In this document: positions 38,101 to 47,578 of the stretch, piece after piece | Numbering within the stretch: position 1 is the stretch's first letter | How the letters are laid out: the number at the start of each line of letters is the position of its first letter | Origin: Lineus longissimus | Taxonomy: Eukaryota > Nemertea > Pilidiophora > Heteronemertea > Lineidae | DNA: 60,000 nt | Direction: 5' to 3' | Assembly: GCF_910592395.1 (NCBI RefSeq) | Contig: NC_088308.1 | Location: 21,283,501 to 21,343,500, forward strand | The notes under the pieces: model-generated | Told to the model about the DNA's origin: nothing | Seen by the model: the letters and a program-made list of their open reading frames with translations, nothing else | The model's database searches: none | Translations under genes and position numbers: made by a program

Positions 38101-41100
38101 ATTAAATGTATTTATTGCAATGTGAAAACAAACTGTGTGCACTTTAGAAAGAACGACCTCTCGAATCCGGTGTTGAACAATATCACAAAATTCGCTCACA
38201 AGCAACCATTTACCAGATAATCAAATTTACCACTTGGTGTGCCGGTATGCTGTCATCCTTAATTTGTCGAGCATAGAGAGAATTTATTACAATAAGAAGT
38301 CCTTTTTTGCCATTAGGAAAATGAAGTTTACACAACTTCTCCAAAAAATCAACTCTGCAGTTTATAATGTGCACGAACAGACCTACGTTTAGATGTTGGC
38401 ACAACCCCGATTACGAATCGCCCGTGTTCAGTCATCCAGATAAATGGTAAGTCCGATAGACGCATGCGCTAAATGATGCTGAAATATCAGTATTTATACT
38501 TGGGAGCAGTGGGGAAAATCACTGGAATCACCACACAAGTTACGTTCACATCAAAACTCTTGATAAGTTCACAAGAAAGCCATATTCTGACGTTCAGGTG
38601 GGAAACGTCTGGTTATCTGCGTCCATGTGATGATAAAACAAATATTCTTTTATACAGGGTGGCCCCATCCACAACCCATGCAGAGAGTTAAAGCACTATA
38701 GTTCTATTACAATTGGTACATGTTAGACGATTTTTCTGGAATAAAACTCAGACCAAAGTATGGATTCGGTAAAGTAGATTTAGCACCAGAGCCAATTGCT
38801 AGTATGTGATGCAAAGTTGGGTGTAATTGTTTGCACAGTCGTTTCATCAAACCATTTTAAGATATGTTAGTCTCACTCCCACCCCTAGAAGGATTCCCCT
38901 ACTACTGGTACTGATTCTTGTGGGTCTCTGGTTGGTGGAAGTAGGCCTACTGGTTTTCCATAGAATAAATGATTCCGTCATCGTATGCGTTTTAATTTGG
39001 GATAATTATTCATCTTTTGTATTCCTCAGTTGCGCTATTTCTCATGCAAATATTTCTTATGGTTTTTCTGTAGTGTCACCGAATCCTCTCAATCCAGTCT
39101 CGAACTACTAGCAAAATAAGCTAAATTGACTCGTTACCCAAATGAAAACCACGAACTACACCTGCCTATGCAATGCCTTTTTCAATTAACTGCATCCTCT
39201 TGTTTCCATGGATAAAAAATGATTTTCTGCAAATTGAATAGATGGAGGCTGTTTGTCTGGCTGGTTATGCAGGAAGGTAATGTGGGATGTGGGATTCATG
39301 TTACGACTAGTAATGCCGAGCCCTAAACCATGTAAAGCAGACAGAGAGGTTCAGATTTTGATTCGAGAACCAGAACGACGTTGCAATTTGACTACAGATA
39401 TCTCTTCACCTGTTGTCAAAAATGCAAGAAGAAAGTAGACACAATGATACAAATCAATCGACTTGATGGCCCCAACAAGAGAAAAATCACCTTGTTATTG
39501 GTTTCATTCTCGGATCAAAATCTGAAGCCCTTTAGTAATTTGCCAAACCAGCGTGCGATTTTCCGAAACAATCACTGTACAACTTTTGTCAGTCTTATCT
39601 GATTAATTTACTTAACCGCATAAGCTTTTAAAAGAAACAACATTTTTTTTACGAAAGTTATAGCTTTATTTAGCACTGAGATGCGTCTGTATTACGTTGA
39701 TAATTCATCTATTTTTGAAAGGGCATTAGCTGCAAAGACAGTAGTAATTTGTAACGAAGATGGCTTTATCGAGAGTTTTTGGATGGTGATTCAGAAATTG
39801 GCTATCACAAAAGCTTAAGCTTTCCCAATATTGCATCGGCAGTTCACTTTCTGATAAAATCAACGTCAGATAAAATGACGCCATTGGTGTTTCAAACTGA
39901 CAGCATTGAATGTTCAATTTGCAATATTGACAATTATTGGGTCTGTTGCTTTTTGTATTCGAGTTTGAAGTCAGTGTGATTCACATCAGCTATATGGCGT
40001 AAGCGGAAGATCTGAAGAAATTGACAATTCGACTAATGCCTCCTATCCAACAATCACAGATAAGCCATAATGATCGAGAATCGTAATCACTGGTAACGAG
40101 TAACTTTTTTCCAAACAAGTGATTCACTAGGCTGACGCGCACCACGCGATATCGGAAGAACATTTATGAGTTCTTTCAATAGATTATTTTATCCAAAATG
40201 CGTCAAGATACCTCAGTCTTAGAAGTCTGAAGAATTTGCGCCACCGCGAGCCTGAATGAGAGAGAACAGTTCAGCTATATGTGGGTAAGTTAGCAAGTCT
40301 CGGAAAGGTTAGCAGTGGGAAAATCGGCGAAAAAAAATTATGAATAAATGAATAAATAAATATGCAGTACATATTTACGAAATTGGACATTTTCAAATTA
40401 AATGACAAATTTCATATTTCTAACAAAGGGCGTAGGCCTTACGGCAAATTGATATTCATCGATGAGCGATCAATAAGAAGAACATCCAGGTGAAGTGATA
40501 AGCCAATCCCACTGGTTGACTCCAAGCAATTTGCCTTCGTCATTATTTCCAATCTTCAACCGCCCGATTTTTTCTATCGGGCACGCTACAGGCGACTTCA
40601 CAGCATTCATCGGAGAAACCAGCCGTAGGAAAAAACCGCTCGTAAGTCAGTAGCCAACATCGCCAAGGGCTATTTCCATAGATAGTTGGCTGTTAGTGTA
40701 CCCAGGGCACAGACATTAGGCGATGCATCTCAATTATGTCAGTGATGCAACGCAAATTGCGCCAGATGAGGACAGTGCCTCTGAGACTTGTGACCGAGAT
40801 TGCGTCTTAATGTCATTACACACCGAATATATCAGGAATATGCCACGAACAGGTTCAGCGATTTACGTGACAGGGACCATGGTATTCCCCTTTGGCCATT
40901 CATCATAATAGATATGCGAATTGAAGTAGTTGGTGTTTTCCAAGCTGGTAGCGTTATGTTCAAGAATGTGATTTATCATAGCTCCAGTCTTCTGATTTGA
41001 GCCCTATCTTTAGTGTGTCTGACAATGTCTCTCTAAAAGTAATGATGTCTTCTCTTATCGTCGTCGTCGACAATAACAGCGTCATGAACCTTGTGGATCT

Positions 41101-44100
41101 TTGCCTATTATGTATTTCGATCTCCCATCCACCTGTTATATTAATTCACCTTTCTTATCCCTGTCATTAAGCTTGCTTTTGAAATTGTAGAAAATGATAG
41201 AAAATCATTCCCGAAGTCTGTTGTTTTTGTCTCTGACTTTGGTAAATCAAGGTGGCAAGCAGTACGTGTCAAAATCTTCCAACTGAAAGCTTCTCGACCT
41301 CCCTCGTCCACTTTCCTACAAGAATCAATAATGGATCGATGGGCCAAAAACGAAATTCATTTTGTCACAGGCTAGAAAATGTTCCTGTATACGCTATACA
41401 AAACATGATCAGATCAATGTCACGTCTGAATAGATAGACCAATATTAGATGGTCCTGAGTTGAAACCAACTCCAGCCGATTGGTTCTACCATACACTCCG
41501 AGACCTATTGGTCCAATGCTAAAATCGCGTTGTCCCGATGATACGTATATGCTGTATGCTATGGACTGCTGCCAGCATTTTACGTCAGGCGAAATGTTAA
41601 TTGGCTTCAATAGTGACCTTTAAGAGAATTTCTTTATATATCGGCAGTATATCATTTTGTGGTTATATAGCATGGTTAACGCGTAAATGGTACTCCTTTG
41701 CCCAAGTCGATTGTTCCCGCTTGCTTGAGGAAAGTTGCGTTCTATATTCAGTTTCTCACGTCAGGTTTCGGGCTGCCGTGTCTTTATATTCCTCAGTCAT
41801 ATTAGGAGAATCGTATTACCGAGAGCATGCTCACTAATTACTCCGTCATGAAACTTGATAGTAAGCTCACGCACTTCATTAGGGAGATGCTAATACTCTG
41901 CGACGGGCCATCGCGCAATGACTCTAAGCTGGCTTGACAGTGCGATACGAATAATTTCGTTTTAGCCAAATCAAGAACATAAAGCTAATAATCCACCTGT
42001 TGGCCAGAACGCTTACGACGCCATCACTGGTCCCCAGTCGAGACAAACCTACGCATTGATGCAGGCAGAGCCTGTGCACGAGTTAACCAGAACCTCCAAC
42101 TTGTGTTAACTTGAAATGTGCCCATAGGAAATCTTATGAATATTGCATTTTATTAAAATATCTTCAACGTGGCTATTGGCAATATAGTTCATGCATATTC
42201 GGTACAGGCTGTGTTTGAAGTGCCCCTTGAGGCAGTATTAGCAATATGAAAAACAATATCAATGTCACAGAAACTGTGGGAACGTTTGTGTTAGTGCATC
42301 ACTTCTGTAGAGATCGATCCATGTCGTATCGTGGTTTCGATATACACTTAGTACTGTGGGTATGGAATGTCAAATTAAATGCATATATACATGCACATTG
42401 AGAAATATATCATGCACTTACCTTCCTCAACAGAGTTACTAAGTATAACTATAAGGATTTTTTTTTAATGCTTTGTAGTGTCGACGTATGGAATTTCAAA
42501 AATTGGAAAGCATTGTTTTGTTTGTTCTTTCAGCATGCATACGTCATATTATATCATGGTGCAAATGCTTTTCTAATCTGATGACTGCATCCGATGCATT
42601 GCCATTGTACAGTGCATGTACGTTTCTCCCCGAAGCGATGTTGATGCATTAAAGCAACCACACCATGCTCCCAGCATCTACCCAAAATTCCACGACAAGC
42701 CTTCGCGTGCAATAACCGGGGAACTTAATTGTTACCCGGAAATTGGACCCGACGTAAATGACAATGGAACCTGATGCGCATATTGCATGTTGTCTTCAGA
42801 AAGATTTTATTATGGTGCATTAGGAGAACCCGCAGCATTAACGGTTTATTCGAGCCAGACTGATGTTTTAACAGAATGGGTGTATCAATGCCAATGCTAG
42901 AAGTACTCACACTGTATGGTTAAGAATAAATACAAGGATTACAAAACGAAATTCCTAAGACTGTTGGTGATTGCGATACCATAGGGCCTACACGACCTCC
43001 TCCCACACCGAACAGCCAATCTTTAGGAGATTCTATGTTAAAGCAGTAACTCAAACTGCAGAAGGTACAAACTACGGAAACCCCATCCATCAGCATCTCG
43101 CGTGACACTGGTTTACGGCCAAAGATAAATGTGATGAATTGATCAGTTATCAGATGTCAGATAGCGTGGTTAGCTCATTCGTCAATGCAGACATAGCGTT
43201 CTCCAGGGAATGTTCATTTTCCGCCCAATCTACAGACTTCGTGCTTAGGCCACCACTAGTTTACATTTTGGATATTGGGCACAGATTCCAGACAAGGAAG
43301 GGATGAACGGAATCAATTAAAAGAAAAATCTTCGAAGTTCAAATAGCACCCCATGGCGGCTTTGTTAACGAATCCTCCTGTTCATGTATTAGTGGAATAG
43401 TTTTTTTAGAATACAGCCCTACATGCATCTGTCACCAGTTATTATTTTTCAATTCCGTTGCTTGTCAGTAATTGAAAACATAAATAATCGTGATGTCGAC
43501 ACTCCCTCAGGTGGAAAATTTCTTTGTTCTTGCACACATACTTTTGTGGTTTTTTTGCTGCGGTTTCGAGGCCACTCAACAGATATAATCTGGCATAGCC
43601 TCAACTGCTGAATGAACCAGAGGGAGGTTTCCCATGGCCCGCGGACAGTAGATCATTAGTGAACAATACGGCGTGGCTAGTAATGAGATGCCAGTGTGTC
43701 TCATTAGCTCTTTCTTCAATGAGGACGACGTGACCCCTTGGAGACCTCGCCAAACCACCCCAGAGCCACCAGAATCAGTTTACCAACATATGGAGATACA
43801 TCTTTGTATTGGTCGTACTGTAACCCTCGCATTTGGTGGAATGAGTGAGGTTCAAGTTTTCCAAATAAAAATTTGTTTTTGCAGTATTCAGCTATGCAAA
43901 CTTGTTTTGCTTATTTGGTGGCGATTTGATATTGCGAATATTACTCCATGCACCTGTCATCTCATCTGTACGGCTGCAGTTTTAGACAATAAATAAAACC
44001 TCTGAATCTATTCTGATTATATTTACCTTTGGAGAAATACATAACTTCATTCTCGATATTCTCAGCAAATGCATATTATTTACACTCGTCTGTATTTCTG

Positions 44101-45544
44101 ATTATGATATCGATAGAAATTGCAACTATGACCACAAGTGCGGGATGAATAATACTGAAACGGCCATACATTAATTTCTCGCTGTATTGAAATAAATGAC
44201 ACCTTGGCTTAGATTCGGCACATGAATGAGACGAAATGATATAGAGAACGAAAGGAGGAATTTATCCTCATTTGGAGAAGATGCCGTAAGACCTAGATTT
44301 AAAAAAAAATCGGGTATGTTGACTTACCCTGGTTCCTTTTGATATGAATTTGATATGAAATGTATTTTTTTACCAGGCGACAATTCAGTCATTGTTGATA
44401 TGATATTTGATATTTGAAATAATTTGAAAAGGGAATCTTGCAAAGTGACACTCGGATACTCTGAGAATTCTTAAACACTTACATGAATTGAGCGCTGTTG
44501 CAGCCATTCCGGGCATCAAACATCCTAAAAGATAACAAGTGAAGGACAAATTATATTACTGGCGAAGTGAAGGACATTCTTAGTATTCAAGAAAGCTCAC
44601 AAGATTTCAAATAATTTCAAATGGAGACCAGAAAGAAACGCATGTTTTTGTAACTATAATGTCAATTACGCGCTAGCTTGCCAGAAATTCATCTTTGAGA
44701 TTTTGAAACTAATTGCATGCTAGCAGAGATTCATTCCACAACAAAGAAAAAACTGACATCCTTCGATAAGCTTGATTACTGCATTTGTCAATCTTCGAGG
44801 CGGATCTAAATTTTTTCTGGTTAGTATTACCGCGTCTGGAGAAGCTGCGCAGTCCGCTGTAGCTTCAGGCCAAGTAAAGAACGTATAAGTTTAATCTTAT
44901 ACTAGCTCAGCATCTCCATAATTAAGGAAGTAAAAAAGATGCTTAAGGCATGTAATACAATGGGGGTTTGATAATGACATTGTTTTTTCGCTCCTAGGCT
45001 AGAAGTAATAATGATGTACGCCATTAGCTTGGCTAAGCGACTCCTTGGTGGTGAAAGGAGGACCCATCCGAACTTGTAATTATATTTAGAGGAGACTTGC
45101 AACTGGTGAGTATAATCGCCGATGAACAATCATAGTATGATTACAAGGAGCTCATTGCCAATGGCGGACCTGATACTTTGGAAAGAAAGTACAAGTCATA
45201 TATTTGAAACACTTACATAATTTTCACCGAAGGCCAATTTCTGATAGGACCAGAGCCGTCTCGACAATCAACATAAAGAAAACTTTTCGTGCCAAGCACC
45301 TTGCCTGATTTGTAGCAAAAACGAAAACTTTTCTCCTTTAGGTTATCATGCATTATGTTAACACTAACCGCACACGTATTTCATTATTTTATTTGGTGCA
45401 GGTTTCCACTGATGAAGATATATTTTCTCTATGTCGTACGACGTGAACTATAAACATAGCACTGCCGCATGCGTTGTCGCAATCGCATTCAGAGGAAACT
45501 TACCAAAATCAGTCAACAATTCGATTGATTTAGAGCTCCCAACT
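32015..45544 (-). CDS. Multi-exon gene with extremely acidic, Asp/Ser-rich C-terminus
   Basis: Minus-strand exons in transcript order: 45504-45544 (or to 45542), 45217-45304, 44483-44524, 42422-42438, 32814-33008, optional 32175-32213, and 32015-32103. The six constitutive exons join in one frame, each with an AG acceptor and mostly GTAAGT/GTAAGA donors; five ACTTAC/CTTAC donors of this strand fall close to these exons. The product ends in a Gly/Arg-rich linker, KEREKHAH, ten consecutive Asp, a Ser/Asp/Glu-rich stretch with likely casein-kinase-2 type sites, and DKKDIEKELLL. The N-terminal part has a few Cys and Trp (VDCRDGSGPIRNWPS, DARNGCNSAQF). No membrane segment or signal peptide is visible. 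Family unknown: acidic tails occur in chromatin, calcium-binding and biomineral proteins, and I cannot choose. The start lies further right; see candidate exons at 47527 and 56473. Confidence 0.6.
32175..32213 (-). CDS. Acidic gene, candidate 39-nt in-frame cassette exon
   Basis: Bounded by an acceptor with an upstream aattcttttt tract and a gtgagt donor. Length is a multiple of three, and start/end phases fit between 32814-33008 and 32015-32103. It encodes TYAHGTARTSHE, resembling AHGTSDTSRA at the start of the 32814-33008 exon, in the same frame. Confidence 0.4.
32409..32621. repeat. Three 71-bp tandem units
   Basis: Units begin gctggcatgatatta; adjacent copies differ by only a few substitutions. 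Confidence 0.9.
32427..32714. mobile_element. ACACTC...GAGTGT MITE with internal 71-bp tandem repeat
   Basis: Inverted ends (ACACTCTTTCGAAAAAC left; GAGTGT preceded by tttattttta right) match the short element at 16387-16480. The left part is amplified into three 71-bp units starting at 32409, 32480 and 32551. Each unit holds a perfect 11-bp inverted repeat CGAAAAACCTT / AAGGTTTTTCG (first unit exact). It lies in the last intron of the acidic gene. Confidence 0.6.
32814..33008 (-). CDS. Acidic gene, Asp-run exon
   Basis: A 195-nt exon between acceptor ggcttatttttatcattacag and donor gtaagac. It encodes AHGTSDTSRATGRGYQRLGQ, KEREKHAH, ten Asp, then DDGDDDSDGSDSSSD. The trinucleotide run at 32888-32921 is thus coding (GAT/GAC), and its length may vary between individuals. 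Confidence 0.87.
33009..35205. other. Part of the 9.4-kb intron of the acidic gene
   Basis: An open stretch near 33445-33510 (minus) encodes DDDDYGINENVST but its borders do not fit the gene's phase. Otherwise nothing recognised. Confidence 0.4.
35206..35280. mobile_element. Truncated end of the GGGCCCGGTTGTTCAAAA MITE
   Basis: TGGCCCGGTTGTTCA matches the family terminus over 14 bases; no matching second end was found nearby. Confidence 0.35.
35606..36082 (+). CDS. Unidentified open frame, 158 codons
   Basis: Open on the plus strand to TGA at 36080-36082. The middle reads protein-like (LHLRHREKAAAVAKVLSGKE, RRNVARLVSAGFDT), and a potential ATG lies at 35756. It is antisense inside the large intron of the acidic gene, without clear splice partners or promoter. 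Unrecognised; could be a decayed mobile-element gene or chance. Confidence 0.25.
   Translation: MYYLLSVRLSIQEQQMVSFNQLYLWGQNFNCHHAVSPPVLSRKKPDIVNQMPAGVIQNFNILLHLRHREKAAAVAKVLSGKEERTAYWMELDRRNVARLVSAGFDTRKADGLPVTTVCFGRLCGNKTMIEAEDSRLLNQVAYPISRTCCPEPVIECPN
36420..37980. repeat. Alternating long/short tandem array
   Basis: The marker ctggtagta recurs at 36420, 36702, 36898, 37175, 37371, 37648 and (one change) 37925. Spacings are 282, 196, 277, 196, 277 and 277. Long units contain an extra segment of about 81 bp (gaatcaaatacttttcgac ... ccacgagctatgcgg) missing from short ones. All units share cagatcgcaaagcgtatgc and acttaacgtgtcaggtctt. Order long-short-long-short-long-long indicates amplification of a composite unit. 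Confidence 0.9.
38000..42421. other. Noncoding, large intron of the acidic gene
   Basis: Short direct repeats (aataaattgc) follow the array near 38060. No coding segment with matching phase seen. Confidence 0.4.
42422..42438 (-). CDS. Acidic gene, 17-nt microexon (or 27 nt to 42448)
   Basis: A strong donor (GAAG|GTAAGTGC on the minus strand) ends a segment encoding NSVEE and joins in phase to 33008 (G+AT, Asp). With the inner acceptor at 42439-42440 the exon is 17 nt and its phase fits directly after 44483-44524. With the outer acceptor (27 nt, to 42448) an extra exon would be needed, e.g. an 8-nt piece at 44334-44341. Confidence 0.5.
42449..44482. other. Intron; no further exon established
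   Basis: Open segments on the minus strand near 42920-43060 and 42725-42909 follow reasonable acceptors but lack good donors; left uncalled. Confidence 0.35.
44483..44524 (-). CDS. Acidic gene, 42-nt exon
   Basis: Acceptor cttgttatcttttag and donor GTAAGTG on the minus strand. Reads MFDARNGCNSAQF in the phase set by the preceding exon; begins and ends two bases into a codon. Confidence 0.65.
45217..45304 (-). CDS. Acidic gene, 88-nt exon
   Basis: Acceptor gttttcgtttttgctacaaatcag, donor GTAAGTG. Encodes KVLGTKSFLYVDCRDGSGPI and RNWPSVKI. Confidence 0.65.
45504..45544 (-). CDS. Acidic gene, small exon (39 or 41 nt)
   Basis: Donor GTAAGTTTCC on the minus strand; reads VGSSKSIELLTDF and joins in phase to 45304. 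Two acceptors two bases apart are possible. The GAG site (exon to 45542, 39 nt) would make it an in-frame cassette after 47527-47578. Confidence 0.5.
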
Positions 45545-45590
45545 CTTTCACAAATCATGACAAAATCAATAAAAAACACCATTTGAAAAT

Positions 45591-45929
45591 TCAATCACAT
45601 TTGACTAGTTTATTTACGACATTAGCTTTACTGGGCCAGAAATACTGTTTGCTTGCGATTTTAGTGCAGAATGCCTCCCAGGTACTATGCGATGAAACCA
45701 ATATAGAAATCTCATTACGACAACAGTTTAACTCGTAATCATATTCCATGTCGCTAAAACCAGCAATGTAACATAAGCGTAAGTCAATGTTGATTCGAGG
45801 ATGGAATAACGCAAAATCAGAATTATTTACAGTTGCTGCTGATAAATATCCCACTGTAACATTTACCCAATCATTTACGTTTGAGGAGGTTGGGTGGTGG
45901 AGGTCGGGTGATGGAAACAATGGGCGCCC
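45591..45929 (-). CDS. Candidate alternative terminal exon
   Basis: After acceptor gggaaacttccctttag, 112 codons are open on the minus strand to TGA at 45591-45593. It reads protein-like with several Cys (LCYIAGFSDMEYDYELNCC) and one N-glycosylation-like NVT. It begins in phase 0, fitting 56473-56553 but not 47527-47578. Not recognised; could be an alternative 3' end or chance. Confidence 0.27.
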   Translation of the reverse strand, partial: GRPLFPSPDLHHPTSSNVNDWVNVTVGYLSAATVNNSDFALFHPRINIDLRLCYIAGFSDMEYDYELNCCRNEISILVSSHSTWEAFCTKIASKQYFWPSKANVVNKLVKCD

Positions 45930-47226
45930 CTAAAGGGAAGTTTCCCATCAGATCCAACTCCATGTACTAAATTAAGTAATACAGCAATTGCACTTTGATA
46001 TGCCAACAGTTTACATGTAATCAATCGTATTGCAGGTCGCTAACCTCAGCCTTAGTCAATGTTGATTCGGGATGCTATGACAGAAAGCCAGAATAATTTG
46101 CTAGAGAGCTAGGATGTTATATATTTTAAACAATAATGGGACCGTATCGTTAATGCATTTACTTCATTAGATTTGTACAGTAGGGCCTAGTGTAAAGATC
46201 AACACAAATTTTCTGTAAAAGCATTTATCACGTGCTCTTTCAAATCATATAATATTTTGTTTTGAAACAATCATTAATTTAAAGGAGAGAATAAAACCTG
46301 GCGATAATTTTGTTCTCGAGGGATTAAGGCATCTCAGAAAGAAAGTAACACGTGACGCCAGTAATTGGCATATTTAGTGTACACAGTAAGATGAACCATC
46401 TCCGTGCATTCCGTCAAGTTTTCATTGTACAACTTTGACAAGTCTCCCCGTAACTTTGATATAGGCTTTTTTGTAAATACGAAGATAGAACTGTTGAATA
46501 TTTCTTACATCATCAGCAAATGAAGAACAAAAATGTTTTGTAATTGTGAATTTTAAATTAGATTGGACATGACTGTGGACAAGCTGTCGTTTTTCTTAAA
46601 GGCTATGACGTAGCCTCGAGGTAGAAACTACTGAAAAATCGATAACCCATTTTATCAGACCCCCATCACGTACATGTATAGTATATCCAATCTTTGGTTG
46701 AAATATAAGGAAATTGATAATTGATCATGATCAAGGCGCGACTTCAATCATACACGGGTGTGTCCACGAGGACTTCTGCACGCGAATTAGCTCCTTGCTA
46801 GTCGACATATCAACCGTATACAAAATACATATTCATTGGCTGGAGGATTTGGCACGAAACATTTATATGACAGAGATAAAATGCTGCTTCTGCGATGTCA
46901 AATTCAGAAGCATCAGACTGAGTACGCCTCGGTAAAAAGAGCCGAAGACATACGAGATGGGATTGGTGTGACCGTGTGGCAGGTTGTTATGCCGAAACCT
47001 CAGCGTGATTGATATGCGTGTTCGTGATCTATCGCTCATCATACGGTTTACGCTAATCTAAGATGTGCTGTGCGAGCATAAAAATCAATTCGTATGTATC
47101 TTCTTTACATCTCTAACGCAATATGCTATCAACGCTTAATAGTTTTCGTACAAATGTATCTACATTCGGTAAATGCAGTCTGGACTTTTTTTCCAAATCC
47201 TTGGAAGTGAAGGTTGTGAAAAACAA
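45930..47226. other. Noncoding, nothing firm
   Basis: TACATGTA at about 46013 and 46672; no exon called. Confidence 0.35.
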
Positions 47227-47420
47227 GTCCAGTCGATGCATGGTCACAACCTTGAAGCAAGCAGTAAAAGCAGTCGGATCATTGTATCATATCCTTTGAA
47301 GTTTACATCAAATCCTTTAATAAAGTGCAGGTTGAGACAAACCAGTCCAGCAGATGCATGGTCACAACCTTGAGGCAAACCGTAAAGGCAGTCGGACCTT
47401 TTTACAACTGGCACAACCAA
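47227..47420. repeat. Diverged tandem duplication, period about 118 bp
   Basis: gtccag...gatgcatggtcacaacc followed by aaagcagtcgg occurs at 47227 and 47345; a shorter third echo follows. Confidence 0.65.
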
Positions 47421-47526
47421 CCAGTAAATGCAAGGTCAGGACCAAGGAATCATTGATCATCAAGCTAAAAAGTCACCGGTATATTCAAAGCGCCCCTTGA
47501 TCGCAATTTTTCAACCTTTACCTCAC

Positions 47527-47578
47527 CAGCATGTTCGTCCGGGAATATGAAGCAGTGTTTGTATTTTCCCACAACATT
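47527..47578 (-). CDS. Candidate upstream exon of the acidic gene
   Basis: Acceptor tgttatgctgtattctgccag and donor GTGAGG on the minus strand bracket 52 nt reading NVVGKYKHCFIFPDEHA. It ends one base into a codon, which fits 45304 directly, or 45542 as a cassette. Confidence 0.4.

Noticed and set aside
42725-43060. Two minus-strand open segments after plausible acceptors
   Set aside because: No acceptable donors, and not needed to keep frame between neighbouring exons.
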